The notes under the pieces: generated by a model | Told to the model about the DNA's origin: nothing | Seen by the model: the letters and a program-made list of their open reading frames with translations, nothing else | Databases searched by the model: none | Position numbers and translations under genes: made by a program | NCBI RefSeq assembly: GCF_022230955.1 | Contig: NZ_JAKKFI010000060.1 | Span: 1-64,000 of the forward strand | Source: Micromonospora cabrerizensis | GTDB lineage: Bacteria; Actinomycetota; Actinomycetes; Mycobacteriales; Micromonosporaceae | Direction of reading: 5' to 3' | Length of the DNA stretch: 64,000 bases | Part shown: positions 1-8,277 of the stretch, one piece after another | Numbering within the stretch: the stretch's first letter is position 1 | Layout: each line of letters starts with the position of its first letter

Positions 1-1343
1 CCTTGGGCCCCTTGGAAGCCTTGCGCACCTGCGTCGCCTTGAGCGCCCTGGAAACCTTGAGCGCCCTGAGCGCCGGTGTCGCCTTGGGCACCTTGCGCGC
101 CAGCCTCGCCCTGGGCGCCTTGGAATCCCTGTGCGCCCTGCGCGCCGGTGTCGCCCTGAGCGCCCTGCGCGCCCGCGTCGCCCTGAGCGCCCTGCGCGCC
201 GGTCGCGCCCGCTTCGCCTTGCGGGCCTTGCGCGCCGGTGTCGCCCTGGGCGCCTTGGAATCCCTGTGCGCCCTGCGCGCCGGCGTCGCCCTGAGAACCC
301 TGCACGCCCGCGTCGCCCTGAGCGCCCTGCGCGCCGGTCGCGCCCGCTTCGCCTTGCGGGCCTTGCGCGCCGGTGTCGCCCTGGGCGCCTTGGAATCCCT
401 GTGCGCCCTGCGCGCCGGCGTCGCCCTGAGAACCCTGCACGCCCGCGTCGCCCTGGGCGCCTTGAACCCCCTGCGCGCCTGCGTCGCCTTGCGCGCCTTG
501 GAGGCCTTGGGCGCCCTGTGCGCCGCTGTTGCCCTGGGCGCCTTGAGCGCCTTGAGCACCTTGGGCACCTGCCTCGCCCGCTTCGCCTTGGGCACCTTGG
601 GCACCTGCCTCGCCCTGGGCGCCTTGTACGCCCTGCGCGCCGTTGTTGCCCTGGGCGCCTTGAGCGCCTTGAGCGCCTGCGTCGCCCTGGGCGCCTTGGA
701 ATCCTTGCGCGCCGGCGTCGCCTTGGGCGCCCTGCGCGCCGGCGTTGCCCTGGGCCCCTTGGGCCCCTTGAGCGCCGGCCTCGCCCTGGGCGCCTTGGAA
801 TCCCTGCGCGCCGGCGTCTCCCTGGGCGCCCTGCGCACCGGTCGCGCCCGCTTCGCCTTGGGCTCCTTGCGCGCCCGTGTCGCCCTGAGCCCCTTGCGCG
901 CCAGCGTCGCCCTGGGCGCCTTGGAAGCCTTGGACGCCCGCTTCGCCTCGGGCGCCCTGCGCGCCGGTGTCGCCCTGCGGGCCCTGAGTGCCCTCGGGGC
1001 CATTCGGGTGGTCCCAGTCCGGCCGTTTGCCCTCGTCGTGCCCACCCCAGGGGCCCTGCCAGCCCTGCGGGCCGTGGTCGGGTTCTTTGCCGGGGTAGTA
1101 GTCCGAACCGTCAGGCCTGCCCCCGTCTTGGCCGACAGTCGACCACGACAGCGGCCACCCGCCGGATTGGCCGAGCGGGCCGGGCGTTCCGACGTGGACG
1201 TCCTGGGTGGACGACTTCGCCTCCACGGATGGCGCTGCGGCCGCAGGGGCACCCGTCATCCCGACCACCAGCAGGGCAGAACTCAGCCCTGAGGCGGCGC
1301 GGCCATGCTCCAAGGCTCGTCGCAGCCGTCGGTTGTTGCTCAT
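1..1343 (-). CDS. Secreted collagen-like Gly-X-Y repeat protein (3' end outside window)
   Basis: This reads leftward from an ATG at 1343 preceded by a GGAGGGG ribosome site and is open to the window edge, so it is 3'-truncated (447 codons seen). Residues 1 to about 40 look like a signal peptide ending near APAAAA. A Gly/Asp/Pro-rich stretch follows. From about residue 110 the protein is uninterrupted Gly-X-Y triplets such as [16 protein letters not shown], with X/Y positions dominated by Ala, Gln, Asp, Glu and Thr and few prolines. Bacterial collagen-like proteins form triple helices at the cell surface or in the matrix; Gln, Thr and charged residues replace hydroxyproline in them. A 135-bp tandem duplication lies in the repeat part. 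The strong opposite-strand reading frames are by-products of GC-rich repeat DNA. The C-terminal anchor, if any, is not visible. Confidence 0.88.
   Translation of the reverse strand, partial: MSNNRRLRRALEHGRAASGLSSALLVVGMTGAPAAAAPSVEAKSSTQDVHVGTPGPLGQSGGWPLSWSTVGQDGGRPDGSDYYPGKEPDHGPQGWQGPWGGHDEGKRPDWDHPNGPEGTQGPQGDTGAQGARGEAGVQGFQGAQGDAGAQGAQGDTGAQGAQGEAGATGAQGAQGDAGAQGFQGAQGEAGAQGAQGAQGNAGAQGAQGDAGAQGFQGAQGDAGAQGAQGAQGNNGAQGVQGAQGEAGAQGAQGEAGEAGAQGAQGAQGAQGNSGAQGAQGLQGAQGDAGAQGVQGAQGDAGVQGSQGDAGAQGAQGFQGAQGDTGAQGPQGEAGATGAQGAQGDAGVQGSQGDAGAQGAQGFQGAQGDTGAQGPQGEAGATGAQGAQGDAGAQGAQGDTGAQGAQGFQGAQGEAGAQGAQGDTGAQGAQGFQGAQGDAGAQGFQGAQ
171..440 (-). repeat. 135-bp tandem duplication inside the collagen-like gene
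   Basis: Two nearly identical 135-bp units (about 171-305 and 306-440) encode 45 residues, or 15 Gly-X-Y triplets, each. Landmarks such as the Phe-Gln triplet and the Val-Gln/Ser-Gln triplets recur at exactly 135 bp. The unit keeps the reading frame, so length changes by unequal exchange would leave the protein intact. Confidence 0.85.
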
Positions 1344-1757
1344 GACCCCTCCAGAGAGCCACCCCGGATGCACCCAGAGCTACTGGCCAGTGACGTATTG
1401 CTACCTAATGGGCGAGTTGCAGCGTATTCGACGGATTAGTTGCTTGAGGACGGTTTCGGTCGTAACCGGGCAACCTGGGCCGAACGGGATTTTTCTTCGC
1501 GCTCGCGCGCGCTCGACCCGCTCACCGCGTTCGACGATGTGACCTCCGCCAGGACCGGCAGCTCTGCCAGCCGCGTCGGCGGTTTCCGCTGCGTCGGCGT
1601 GTGCCTGGGCAGGTGCGAGCGGTTCGTGCGCTGCTCAGCGCGCGTGCGCACGGAGCACTGCGCACAGGTCCGCGGGGCCCCAGGGTGGCAGCATTCTCGA
1701 CAGCCGCTATCTGGCCGGCCCGGGTTGGTCGGGCCACCGCGGGATCAGCCGGGCAGC
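1344..1757. other. Intergenic region, no convincing gene
   Basis: This 414-bp stretch lies between the start of the collagen-like gene and the end of the patatin-like gene. It should hold the collagen-gene promoter, but no clear -10/-35 pair was found. Short open frames here lack ribosome sites and family resemblance. A GGCCCG-N7-CGGGCC hairpin at 1717-1735 sits 22 bp past the patatin stop codon and could help terminate that transcript; this is weak evidence. Confidence 0.5.
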
Positions 1758-2615
1758 CTACGAGTGGCTGATCGTGCCCAGTGCGGCAGCCACTCGGGAC
1801 GCCTCGCGCCGACCCTGCTCGCGGGCGGCGGCGACCAGCGCGGGCACGACGCAGTTGTCCATCACGTTCGTTCCCTGCGCTCGCCTCGACGCTGGATCCC
1901 GCAGGAGCACCTCCACCCGGCGGCTCTGGCCCAGCGTGGCCCGCTGCTTCGCGATGCGCGCCCACGGGCCGATGGCCGCGGTGCTGGGCGCGAGGGCGAC
2001 CACCGGGCCGATTCCGGGGGCGAGGTCGAGGTTGAGGGTCGACCGCATGCCCCCGTCCATGTACCGGTGACCGTCGATGGTCACCGGTGCGGTGGAGAGG
2101 GGCATGGCGCAGCTCGCCGCGACGGCGTCCACGAGGGAGACGCCGTCGTGCCGGGTGAAGGCGCGTCTGTCGCCCGACTCCGCATCCACGACGACGATGC
2201 GCAGGTCGGCGTCTTTCCAGGTGTGCCCTGGCAGGCGGGCTTCCGCTGTCCGGCGGTGCTGCGACGGGTCGGGGATGGGTGTGGCGAGGGCGAGGCGACC
2301 GAGGCGGCGGGCGGCCTGCTCAGGGGACCGGGCGAACAACTGCGCCCGCGCGAGGCGCAGGAGGTCGAGGAAGCCCAGTGCGTTCGAGGTCTCGTGGGCC
2401 ACGCCCTGGCGTTGGCGATCGTAGAGCTCGCCCAGCGACATTCCACTGGTGATCTGGGCACCCACGACAGCGCCGGAACTCGTGCCGATGAGCACTGCCT
2501 CCGGGGCCACGGTCACACCCTCGTCCGCGAGTCCGGCGAGGACGCCGACCTCCCAGGCGATGCCCGTCACTCCGCCGCCACCGAGCACCCAGACGGGTCG
2601 CGCGTCGTCCGTCAT
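1758..2615 (-). CDS. Patatin-like phospholipase family protein
   Basis: This is a predicted serine acyl hydrolase of 285 residues acting on phospholipid or other acyl esters. The patatin oxyanion loop GGGGVTG is at residues 12-18, the nucleophile elbow GTSSG has its serine at residue 46, and the partner aspartate lies in a DGG motif (YMDGGMRS), completing the Ser-Asp dyad. No signal peptide is seen, so it is probably cytoplasmic or membrane-associated. The start at 2615 was chosen because GGGGAG lies just upstream and the patatin fold begins immediately after it; an in-frame extension to 2771 is low-complexity and unlikely. The substrate cannot be predicted. Confidence 0.9.
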   Translation of the reverse strand: MTDDARPVWVLGGGGVTGIAWEVGVLAGLADEGVTVAPEAVLIGTSSGAVVGAQITSGMSLGELYDRQRQGVAHETSNALGFLDLLRLARAQLFARSPEQAARRLGRLALATPIPDPSQHRRTAEARLPGHTWKDADLRIVVVDAESGDRRAFTRHDGVSLVDAVAASCAMPLSTAPVTIDGHRYMDGGMRSTLNLDLAPGIGPVVALAPSTAAIGPWARIAKQRATLGQSRRVEVLLRDPASRRAQGTNVMDNCVVPALVAAAREQGRREASRVAAALGTISHS

Positions 2616-2664
2616 GAGTCTCCCCGTTCGGCCACATACTGCTAACGGTGTTCGCAGTTGCAGG

Positions 2665-3330
2665 CTAGCAGGGGTGGTGGAGGGGCGACAACGATCGTCG
2701 TCCGAGGACGATGCCGCCGAGCCTGCTCTCCGGCGAGGTGAGAGTCGTCTGCGACTCGACCCGGAATCCACTGCCGTGCAGCCGGGCCGCCACCTGGGCC
2801 GGCTGGCGACGATGGACGTGCACCTTCATCGGGTGGCCGCCGTAGCCCTCCGTCTTGAGCGTCGTCTCGTCGCCCACGTGGAAGCCGAGCAGCAGCGGAC
2901 CACCGGGACGCAGCACCCGGTGGAAGTGCCCGAGCACCGCGTCGAGCTGGTCGTCGGGGATGTGGATGAGCGAGTACCAGGCGATCAGGCCGGCGACCGA
3001 CCCGTCGGCCAGGTCGAGGTCCGTCATCGAGCCCACCTCGAACCTCAGACCGGGATGATCGCGGCGGGCCACGGCGATCATCCCGGGCGAGAGGTCGATC
3101 CCGAAGGCATCGACGCCGAGCGTGCGCAGGTGGGCGGTGATGCGCCCCGTCCCGCAGCCCACGTCCGCGACCGGGCCACCACCGCCGCCGTTCACGAGAT
3201 CGGCGAACAGCGCCAGAGCCGCCCGTTCGTGCGGCGCCTCGGCCAGCAGCCCGCCCACCAGGTGCGCGTAACTGACCGCGACCGTGTCGTAGGAGGTGCG
3301 GGTGTCTGCCAACCATCCGTCGATGTTCAT
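2665..3330 (-). CDS. Class I SAM-dependent methyltransferase
   Basis: This 221-residue protein has the Rossmann-type SAM-binding motif I VADVGCGTG (near residue 54), an acidic strand-2 end in FGIDLS, and the later HRVLRPGG motif typical of the methyltransferase-11 group. Its substrate is unknown. It lies upstream of the patatin-like gene on the same strand with 49 bp between, so the two may be cotranscribed. The ATG at 3330 has no Shine-Dalgarno sequence but has TAGCGT 7 nt upstream, so it appears to be leaderless. Confidence 0.88.
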   Translation of the reverse strand: MNIDGWLADTRTSYDTVAVSYAHLVGGLLAEAPHERAALALFADLVNGGGGGPVADVGCGTGRITAHLRTLGVDAFGIDLSPGMIAVARRDHPGLRFEVGSMTDLDLADGSVAGLIAWYSLIHIPDDQLDAVLGHFHRVLRPGGPLLLGFHVGDETTLKTEGYGGHPMKVHVHRRQPAQVAARLHGSGFRVESQTTLTSPESRLGGIVLGRRSLSPLHHPC

Positions 3331-3337
3331 GGCGACA

Positions 3338-3343
3338 ACGCTA
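3338..3343 (-). promoter_or_regulatory. -10 box of leaderless methyltransferase promoter
   Basis: TAGCGT reads toward the ATG at 3330 with a 7-nt spacer, placing the predicted transcription start on or beside the start codon. No ribosome site is present between them. Confidence 0.5.
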
Positions 3344-3400
3344 TTTCAGCGGCACACTGACTGGCCTCCGTCGTCAGCCGTCCTCTGGAGGCGTCCGCCC

Positions 3401-3805
3401 ATGACCTTCGTACCGATGACCGTCAGCCTGCCCATCGCCGACCGTGCCACCTCGTACCGCTTCTACCGCGACGGTCTCGGCCTCGACGCCGTCGGCGAGT
3501 TGGCCGACGACGGTCTCCCGGAGCCGTTGCAGTTCGTGGTCAACGACGGTCTGCGGCTGATGCTGGTCCCGACCGGAGGCTTCGGCTGGGTGATCGGCCG
3601 GCACGAGGTCGCTGCGCGGGGGCAGAGCGAGTGCGTGCTCAGCCTCGGCGTCACCTCGCCCGCCGACGCGGACGCGATCGTCGAGCGGGCGCGCGCCGCC
3701 GGCGGCGAGGTGGTCACCGAGCCGGAAACCCAACCCTGGGGGTACGCGGCTGTCTTCGCCGACCCCGACGGTCACCTGTGGATGGTGTCGACCGCGCAGG
3801 AGTGA
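3401..3805 (+). CDS. VOC (glyoxalase/bleomycin resistance) family protein
   Basis: This 134-residue protein has the two beta-alpha-beta-beta-beta halves of the vicinal oxygen chelate fold. The N-terminal half runs through YRFYRDGLGL and the C-terminal half contains GYAAVFADPDGHLWMVS, the usual C-terminal strand with a metal-ligand-type acidic segment. Members include glyoxalases, dioxygenases and antibiotic-binding proteins, so the ligand is unknown. The start at 3401 is supported by CTGGAGG 9 nt upstream; the frame is open further upstream but not conserved-looking. It diverges from the methyltransferase gene. Confidence 0.88.
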   Translation: MTFVPMTVSLPIADRATSYRFYRDGLGLDAVGELADDGLPEPLQFVVNDGLRLMLVPTGGFGWVIGRHEVAARGQSECVLSLGVTSPADADAIVERARAAGGEVVTEPETQPWGYAAVFADPDGHLWMVSTAQE

Positions 3806-3844
3806 GCCTGTCCGCGCACGACCGGAAGTGTCGGTGGTGGTCGA

Positions 3845-3850
3845 TACGGT
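3845..3850 (+). promoter_or_regulatory. -10 box of leaderless DUF4240 promoter
   Basis: TACGGT lies 6 nt before the GTG at 3857, with no Shine-Dalgarno sequence, matching the leaderless spacing seen at other genes in the window. Confidence 0.45.
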
Positions 3851-3856
3851 CCGGCG

Positions 3857-4411
3857 GTGACCGTGACCACCGATGCCCCTGGAACGATGCCCACCTCCGC
3901 CGACGAGGCCCGACTGTGGGCACTCATCGAGTCGGCGTGGGCCGAGTTGGGCCCGGAGCCCCTGGCTCTGCGGCAGGCCCTCGTCGAGCGCGACCCCGCC
4001 GACGATGACGGCGACGAGGCCGACGGCCCGTCCTTCGCGATCGGCGACTGGCTGGCCCCGTTCCTGGACCGCCTCGGTCACCTGAGTGCCGAGCTGACCG
4101 GGCCGGAGCTGACCGACCTCGACCGGGTGGTGGAGCGCAAGCTGCACGACATCGACCGGGAGGACATCCACGAGGTGACCGACGGGTCGGACGACGGCTT
4201 CCTCTACTGCCGCGGCTTCATCGTCGCTCTCGGCCGGGCGTACTACGAGGCGGTCCGCGCCGACCCGGCCATGGCTCTGCTGGACGCCGACTGCGAGGAG
4301 ATGTGCTACTTCTTCGCCCACCTGCACAACGAGCGGTTCGGTTCCTGGCCGGAGACCGGCTCCGGCATCTCCCGCGAGTCGTTCGGCAATCCCGCCGGCT
4401 GGTCGGCCTGA
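3857..4411 (+). CDS. DUF4240 domain-containing protein
   Basis: This 184-residue acidic cytoplasmic protein carries a DUF4240-like core: an N-terminal RLWALIESAW helix, a central LTDLDRVVERKLHDID segment, and the SDDGFLYCRGFIVALGR signature near residues 110-130. Family members are of unknown function and occur widely in actinobacteria. The GTG start at 3857 is favoured by the TACGGT box 6 nt upstream. It follows the VOC gene by 51 bp but seems to have its own promoter. Confidence 0.85.
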   Translation: MTVTTDAPGTMPTSADEARLWALIESAWAELGPEPLALRQALVERDPADDDGDEADGPSFAIGDWLAPFLDRLGHLSAELTGPELTDLDRVVERKLHDIDREDIHEVTDGSDDGFLYCRGFIVALGRAYYEAVRADPAMALLDADCEEMCYFFAHLHNERFGSWPETGSGISRESFGNPAGWSA

Positions 4412-4443
4412 GGGCGGCACCGTCGACAGTGGCCCGGTCGACG

Positions 4444-5061
4444 TCAGACGTAGATCTTCGTGGCGTACTCCGGGCCGTAGTGCCGTTCCAGGTCTTCCAG
4501 GCTCTCGACCGGTGCCTCGACCTCCTTGATCAGGCGTGCCCGCGACGGCAACGCGTCGGGCTGCCAGGTCTCCGGCTGCCACAACGCGGACCGCAGGAAG
4601 GCCTTCGCGCAGTGGTAGAAGATCTGCTCGATCTCGACCACCACGGCGAGCACCGGCCGGTGCCCCTTGACCACCATGTCCTCGAACCAGGGCGCGTCGC
4701 TCACCAGGCGGGCACGCCCGTTGATCCGCAGGGTGTCGGTGCGCCCCGGGATCAGGAAGAGCAGCCCGACGTGCGGGTTGTCGAGGATGTTTCGGTAGCC
4801 GTCGGCCCGCTTGTTGCCCGGCCGCTCGGGCAGCGCGATGGTCGTGTCGTCCAGCACCAAGGCGAACCCGGCCGGGTCGCCCTTGGGAGACACGTCGCAA
4901 CTGCCGTCCGCGCCGGCCGTGGCCACCAGGCAGAAGGGCGAGGCGGCGAGCCAGTCGCGGTCCCGCTCGTGCAGGCGGGTCCGTTCCTTCTGGGCGGCCC
5001 GCGCGGTCGGCACGCCGAGCAGGTCGCGCAACTCCTCGTGCGAGGTGATCTCCACCGTCAC
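4444..5061 (-). CDS. FMN-binding pyridoxamine 5'-phosphate oxidase-like protein (MSMEG_1061-type)
   Basis: This 205-residue flavin reductase/oxidase-fold protein has the split-barrel pattern with SPFCLVATAGADGSCDVSPKGD near the N-terminus, RADGYRNILDNPHVGLLF in the middle and a C-terminal HCAKAFLRS segment. These match the MSMEG_1061 subgroup of PPOX flavoproteins. It probably binds FMN or F420 and reduces an unknown small molecule. It is not the vitamin B6 enzyme, which is encoded separately at 59385. The GTG start at 5061 has GGGAGG 6-7 nt upstream. Confidence 0.87.
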   Translation of the reverse strand: MTVEITSHEELRDLLGVPTARAAQKERTRLHERDRDWLAASPFCLVATAGADGSCDVSPKGDPAGFALVLDDTTIALPERPGNKRADGYRNILDNPHVGLLFLIPGRTDTLRINGRARLVSDAPWFEDMVVKGHRPVLAVVVEIEQIFYHCAKAFLRSALWQPETWQPDALPSRARLIKEVEAPVESLEDLERHYGPEYATKIYV

Positions 5062-5227
5062 GTTGATCCTCCCTCAGGCGTTGACCCGTTGGCGGGCACC
5101 ACCATGTGTCAGCCTAGGCCGCCGTGACCAGCGCGAGGTTTGTGCCCGGTGGCCGGGGGTAGGGCCTCATCCGACGCGCCCGCCGCTCGAGACCGTTCGC
5201 AGGACGCCGACCAGTGGAGGCCGGGAG

Positions 5228-5731
5228 ATGGAGAGCCGACTCAAGGTGCTGGGTCACCCAGTCCACCCGATGCTGGTCATGTTCCCGGTCGCGCTGTTGG
5301 CGACGGCGGTGCTGTTCGACGTGGTGGACACCGTCGGAGGCCCCGACTTCCTCGCCGAGGTCGCGTACTGGAACATCACGGTCGGCCTGATCGGCGGCCT
5401 GCTCGCGGCGGCCGCCGGTTCGTTCGACCTGCTGGCCATCCCGACCGGCACCCGCGCCAAGCGGGTGGGTCTGCTGCACGCGGGGGCCAACGTCGCGGTG
5501 ATTCTGCTCTTCGCCGCCGTGTGGGCGGTCCGGCTCAACGCGGACTCCCGGGCGGCCGGCGGCGCGCTGGTCGCCATCGAGGTGGTCGCGCTGGCGATCC
5601 TCGGCATCAGCGCCTGGCTGGGCGGTGAGCTGGTCGACCGGCTCGGTGTGGGCGTCGACCGCGACGCCGGCCTGGACGCGCCCAGCTCCCTACGGCCGCC
5701 CGCGGCCGCTCAGCGGATCGGAGATGTGTGA
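5228..5731 (+). CDS. DUF2231 integral membrane protein
   Basis: This 167-residue protein has four predicted membrane helices (about residues 10-33, 40-64, 74-95 and 100-124) and the HPVHPMLV motif with conserved histidines near its start, the hallmark of DUF2231. Some homologues are thought to bind haem or act in respiration, but the role is not established. GGAGG and GGGAG lie before the ATG at 5228. Its TGA overlaps the next ATG by one base, so it is translationally coupled to the Hsp20 gene. Confidence 0.88.
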   Translation: MESRLKVLGHPVHPMLVMFPVALLATAVLFDVVDTVGGPDFLAEVAYWNITVGLIGGLLAAAAGSFDLLAIPTGTRAKRVGLLHAGANVAVILLFAAVWAVRLNADSRAAGGALVAIEVVALAILGISAWLGGELVDRLGVGVDRDAGLDAPSSLRPPAAAQRIGDV

Positions 5732-6282
5732 TGAGCGAGCAGCAGTCCGGCGGCTTCGGCCGGGGTTGGCGGGGCGGGCGGCAGCAGGGCTGGGACCCGA
5801 TGGGTGAGCTGCAGTCGCTGCGCTCCGAGTTGAGTCGCCTGGTCGGCGGGCGGGCCGGCGCTTCCGACGTCGAGTTGACCGAGACCGCCGACGGCTGGGA
5901 GGTCGTCGTCCGGCTGCCCGGGGTGGCACCGGAGGAGGTGGCGGTCGAGTTGGACGACCTCGAATTGTGCGTACGGGCCCGCTCCGAGGCGGAGGTCAAC
6001 GCCGATCAGGGCATCCCCGGCGGTTTCGAGACGCGCGGCTTCGAATACCGCATCAACCTGCCGTCGCGGGTCGACCCGGAGGCCATCGACGCGGTCATGG
6101 ACCATGGCCTGCTCCGGGTCCGGTTGCCCCGGGCGACGCGGCCCGCGCCGCGCACCATCACCGTCGGTCGCACCGGGCCGCGCTCCGGCGACCTGTCCAC
6201 TGGTACGCCGATGCCGGCCGATCCTGCCGCGGACCGGGAGTTGCACCGCCCGGACACCGTGGGCGAGATCGACCGGCCGTAG
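5731..6282 (+). CDS. Hsp20/alpha-crystallin family small heat-shock protein
   Basis: This 183-residue chaperone-like protein has a Gly/Arg-rich N-terminus, then an alpha-crystallin domain at about residues 45-130. The domain begins DVELTETADGWEVVVRLPG and ends with GLLRVRLPRA, the usual L-x-V/I-x-L-type closing strand. Small heat-shock proteins hold unfolding proteins as oligomers. The ATG at 5731 overlaps the upstream stop, while the GTG just before it is part of the preceding gene. An acidic tail follows the domain. Confidence 0.88.
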   Translation: MSEQQSGGFGRGWRGGRQQGWDPMGELQSLRSELSRLVGGRAGASDVELTETADGWEVVVRLPGVAPEEVAVELDDLELCVRARSEAEVNADQGIPGGFETRGFEYRINLPSRVDPEAIDAVMDHGLLRVRLPRATRPAPRTITVGRTGPRSGDLSTGTPMPADPAADRELHRPDTVGEIDRP

Positions 6283-6290
6283 CGGCCTGC

Positions 6291-7397
6291 GTGGTCACCC
6301 CGGCTCTGCTCGGCCCCGCCGCCGAGCGCCTTCCCGACGTGCGGCGGATCGCCGTGCTGCGCGCCAACGCACTGGGCGACTTCGTGTTCGTGCTGCCGGC
6401 GCTGGACGCGTTGCGTGCCGCGTACCCGTCGGCGGAGATCGTGCTGCTCGGCGCGCCGTGGCACGCGAAGCTCTGGCGCGACCGGCCCGGCCCGGTGGAC
6501 CGGGTGCTGGTGGTGCCGCCGGCACCCGGCATCCGTGCGCCCGACCCGGGCGAGGCGGAGTCGTCGATGGACGACTTCCTGGCCGCTGCTGTGGGTGAGG
6601 GTTTCGACCTGGCGGTGCAGATCCACGGTGGCGGAGCGAACTCCAACCCGATGATGAGTCGCCTCGGCGCCCGGCTGACGGTCGGCCTGCGCGCCGAGGA
6701 CGCGCCGCCGCTGGACCGGTGGCTGCGCTACGTCTACTACCAGCACGAGGTGATCCGTTACCTGGAGGTGGTGGCGCTGGTGGGAGCACCGGCGACCACC
6801 GTCGTGCCGACGCTGACGGTGACCGATGCCGACCGGGCCGAGGCGGCCCGGGTGCTCGGCCCGGCGCACCGACCCCGGGTGGCGCTGCACCCGGGAGCCA
6901 GCGACACCCGCCGGCGCTGGCCCGCCGAGCGCTTCGCCGAGGTGGCCCGTGAGCTGCACGGCGACGGCTACGAGGTGCTGGTCACCGGCACGCCGTCCGA
7001 GCAGGAGGTGGTGGACCGTGTCGTCGCGGCGGCCGGGGTGCCGGTGCGGCCGCAGGTGGGCACGCTCAGCCTCGGCGGGCTGCTGGGTTGCTACGCCGAC
7101 TGCGCGTTGGTCGTCTCCAACGACACCGGCCCGCTGCACGTGGCCGCCGCGGTGGGCGCGCCCACGGTGGGCATCTTCTGGGTCGGCAACCTGATCAACA
7201 CGGCGAACCCGTTGCGCGGCCGGCACCGGCCGATCTGCTCCTGGATGGTGCACTGCCCGGTCTGCGGGGTGGACTGCACTCCGGGCATCTACCCCCACCG
7301 GCCCGGTGACGGCGAGTGCCCGCACCAGGATTCCTTCGTCGCGGACGTTCCGGCGGTCGAGGTGCTGGAAGCCGCCCGGGAACTGCTCACCCCGTAG
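6291..7397 (+). CDS. Glycosyltransferase family 9 (ADP-heptosyltransferase-like)
   Basis: This 368-residue protein resembles the heptosyltransferase family of LPS-making bacteria. It starts with the GT9 motif RRIAVLRANALGDFVFVLPA and carries VALHPGASDTRRRWP at mid-length and the donor-site segment VSNDTGPLHVAAAVGAPTVG near residue 280. A Cys-rich stretch (HCPVCGVDCTPG) near residue 320 is unusual for the family and could bind metal. It lies 8 bp after hsp20 and meets the GT2 gene tail to tail with one base between. The donor is probably an ADP-activated heptose made by the HldE-like enzyme next door; that is inference from context. Confidence 0.9.
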   Translation: MVTPALLGPAAERLPDVRRIAVLRANALGDFVFVLPALDALRAAYPSAEIVLLGAPWHAKLWRDRPGPVDRVLVVPPAPGIRAPDPGEAESSMDDFLAAAVGEGFDLAVQIHGGGANSNPMMSRLGARLTVGLRAEDAPPLDRWLRYVYYQHEVIRYLEVVALVGAPATTVVPTLTVTDADRAEAARVLGPAHRPRVALHPGASDTRRRWPAERFAEVARELHGDGYEVLVTGTPSEQEVVDRVVAAAGVPVRPQVGTLSLGGLLGCYADCALVVSNDTGPLHVAAAVGAPTVGIFWVGNLINTANPLRGRHRPICSWMVHCPVCGVDCTPGIYPHRPGDGECPHQDSFVADVPAVEVLEAARELLTP

Positions 7398-7398
7398 C

Positions 7399-8277
7399 TC
7401 AGGCCGGCTGAGGGCTGTCCTCGTCGGCCAGGACGACCTCCCACGCCTCCACGTCCCGGTCCGTGACCGTGGTGGGGGACTCCAGGTGGTACGCGCCGCT
7501 GGGCAGGATGCCCGCCCCGCCGTAACGGGACAACACGGCGAGCTGCGCGGCCACGTCCTCGCCCTGGTGCTTCTCCTGCACCCGACGCCAGAAGTCGAAG
7601 CCACCGGCGTCGACGAGCTTGGCCCGGTCGTAGAGCACGCACCCGCCGATCCAGGAGACCTTGTACGCCCGCCACGCCCCCGGCGGCAGCGCGAGGTTCT
7701 CGGTGATGTGCAGCAGGTTGGCCGCCGAGTGGATCCGGGCGCGGTTCCACTCCGGGGTGTCCGGACGGATCCGCTCCGGTGTCGGGGGGCCGATCCACTC
7801 CTCGTAGTGCCCGTGCGACTCCGGCCGCACGTCGTCGGTGTACGAGAGCCCGTGCACGCCGTTGCCCACAAACCCGCAGCCCAGCTCGCGGATCGCCGCC
7901 ACCAGCCGGTGCACCGCCCCCGGTTCCAACCAGATGTCGTCGTCGAGGCTGAGGACGTAGCGGGCGGCCGAGGCGGCGAGCAGGTACGCCCGGTGTTCGG
8001 CCAACCCCCGTCGGGGCAGCCGACGGGTCAGCAGCACCGGGTGACCCCGGTGACGCAGCGCCCGGACCATGGTGGCCGCCGCGGGATGCGCGTACGCCGG
8101 GTCCCCGTCGGACTGGTCGCTGACCACCACCCCGAAACCGGGTACCCCGTCCTGGGCGGCGAGCCCGCCCAGGGTGACCGCCAGCTCGGCCGGCCGGTTC
8201 CGGGTCGGGATCAGCACGTCGAGCAGCCGGTCGGTGCGGAACTCCTCCGCTGTGCCGAGGACGAGGGGGCGGTTCAC
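7399..8277 (-). CDS. Glycosyltransferase family 2 protein
   Basis: This 292-residue GT-A-fold transferase has an N-terminal LLDVLIPTRNRP segment (nucleotide-sugar site), a DDDIWLEPG DxD metal motif near residue 115, and a later GGFDFWRRVQEKHQGEDVA segment in the position of the ED catalytic-base region. It is probably cytoplasmic or membrane-peripheral. The GTG start at 8277 overlaps the upstream hldE stop by four bases (GTGA), so the pair is coupled. The acceptor is unknown, but the neighbouring GT9 suggests both build the same heptose-containing glycan. Confidence 0.88.
   Translation of the reverse strand: MNRPLVLGTAEEFRTDRLLDVLIPTRNRPAELAVTLGGLAAQDGVPGFGVVVSDQSDGDPAYAHPAAATMVRALRHRGHPVLLTRRLPRRGLAEHRAYLLAASAARYVLSLDDDIWLEPGAVHRLVAAIRELGCGFVGNGVHGLSYTDDVRPESHGHYEEWIGPPTPERIRPDTPEWNRARIHSAANLLHITENLALPPGAWRAYKVSWIGGCVLYDRAKLVDAGGFDFWRRVQEKHQGEDVAAQLAVLSRYGGAGILPSGAYHLESPTTVTDRDVEAWEVVLADEDSPQPA

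Noticed and set aside
3..1345. Long open frames on the plus strand across the collagen-like region
   Set aside because: They are produced by the GC-rich Gly-X-Y repeat read backwards, lack ribosome sites, and the minus-strand frame has a signal peptide and a perfect collagen pattern.
1436..1651. A 71-codon minus-strand frame in the gap after the collagen-like gene start
   Set aside because: It has no ribosome site and no protein-like features.
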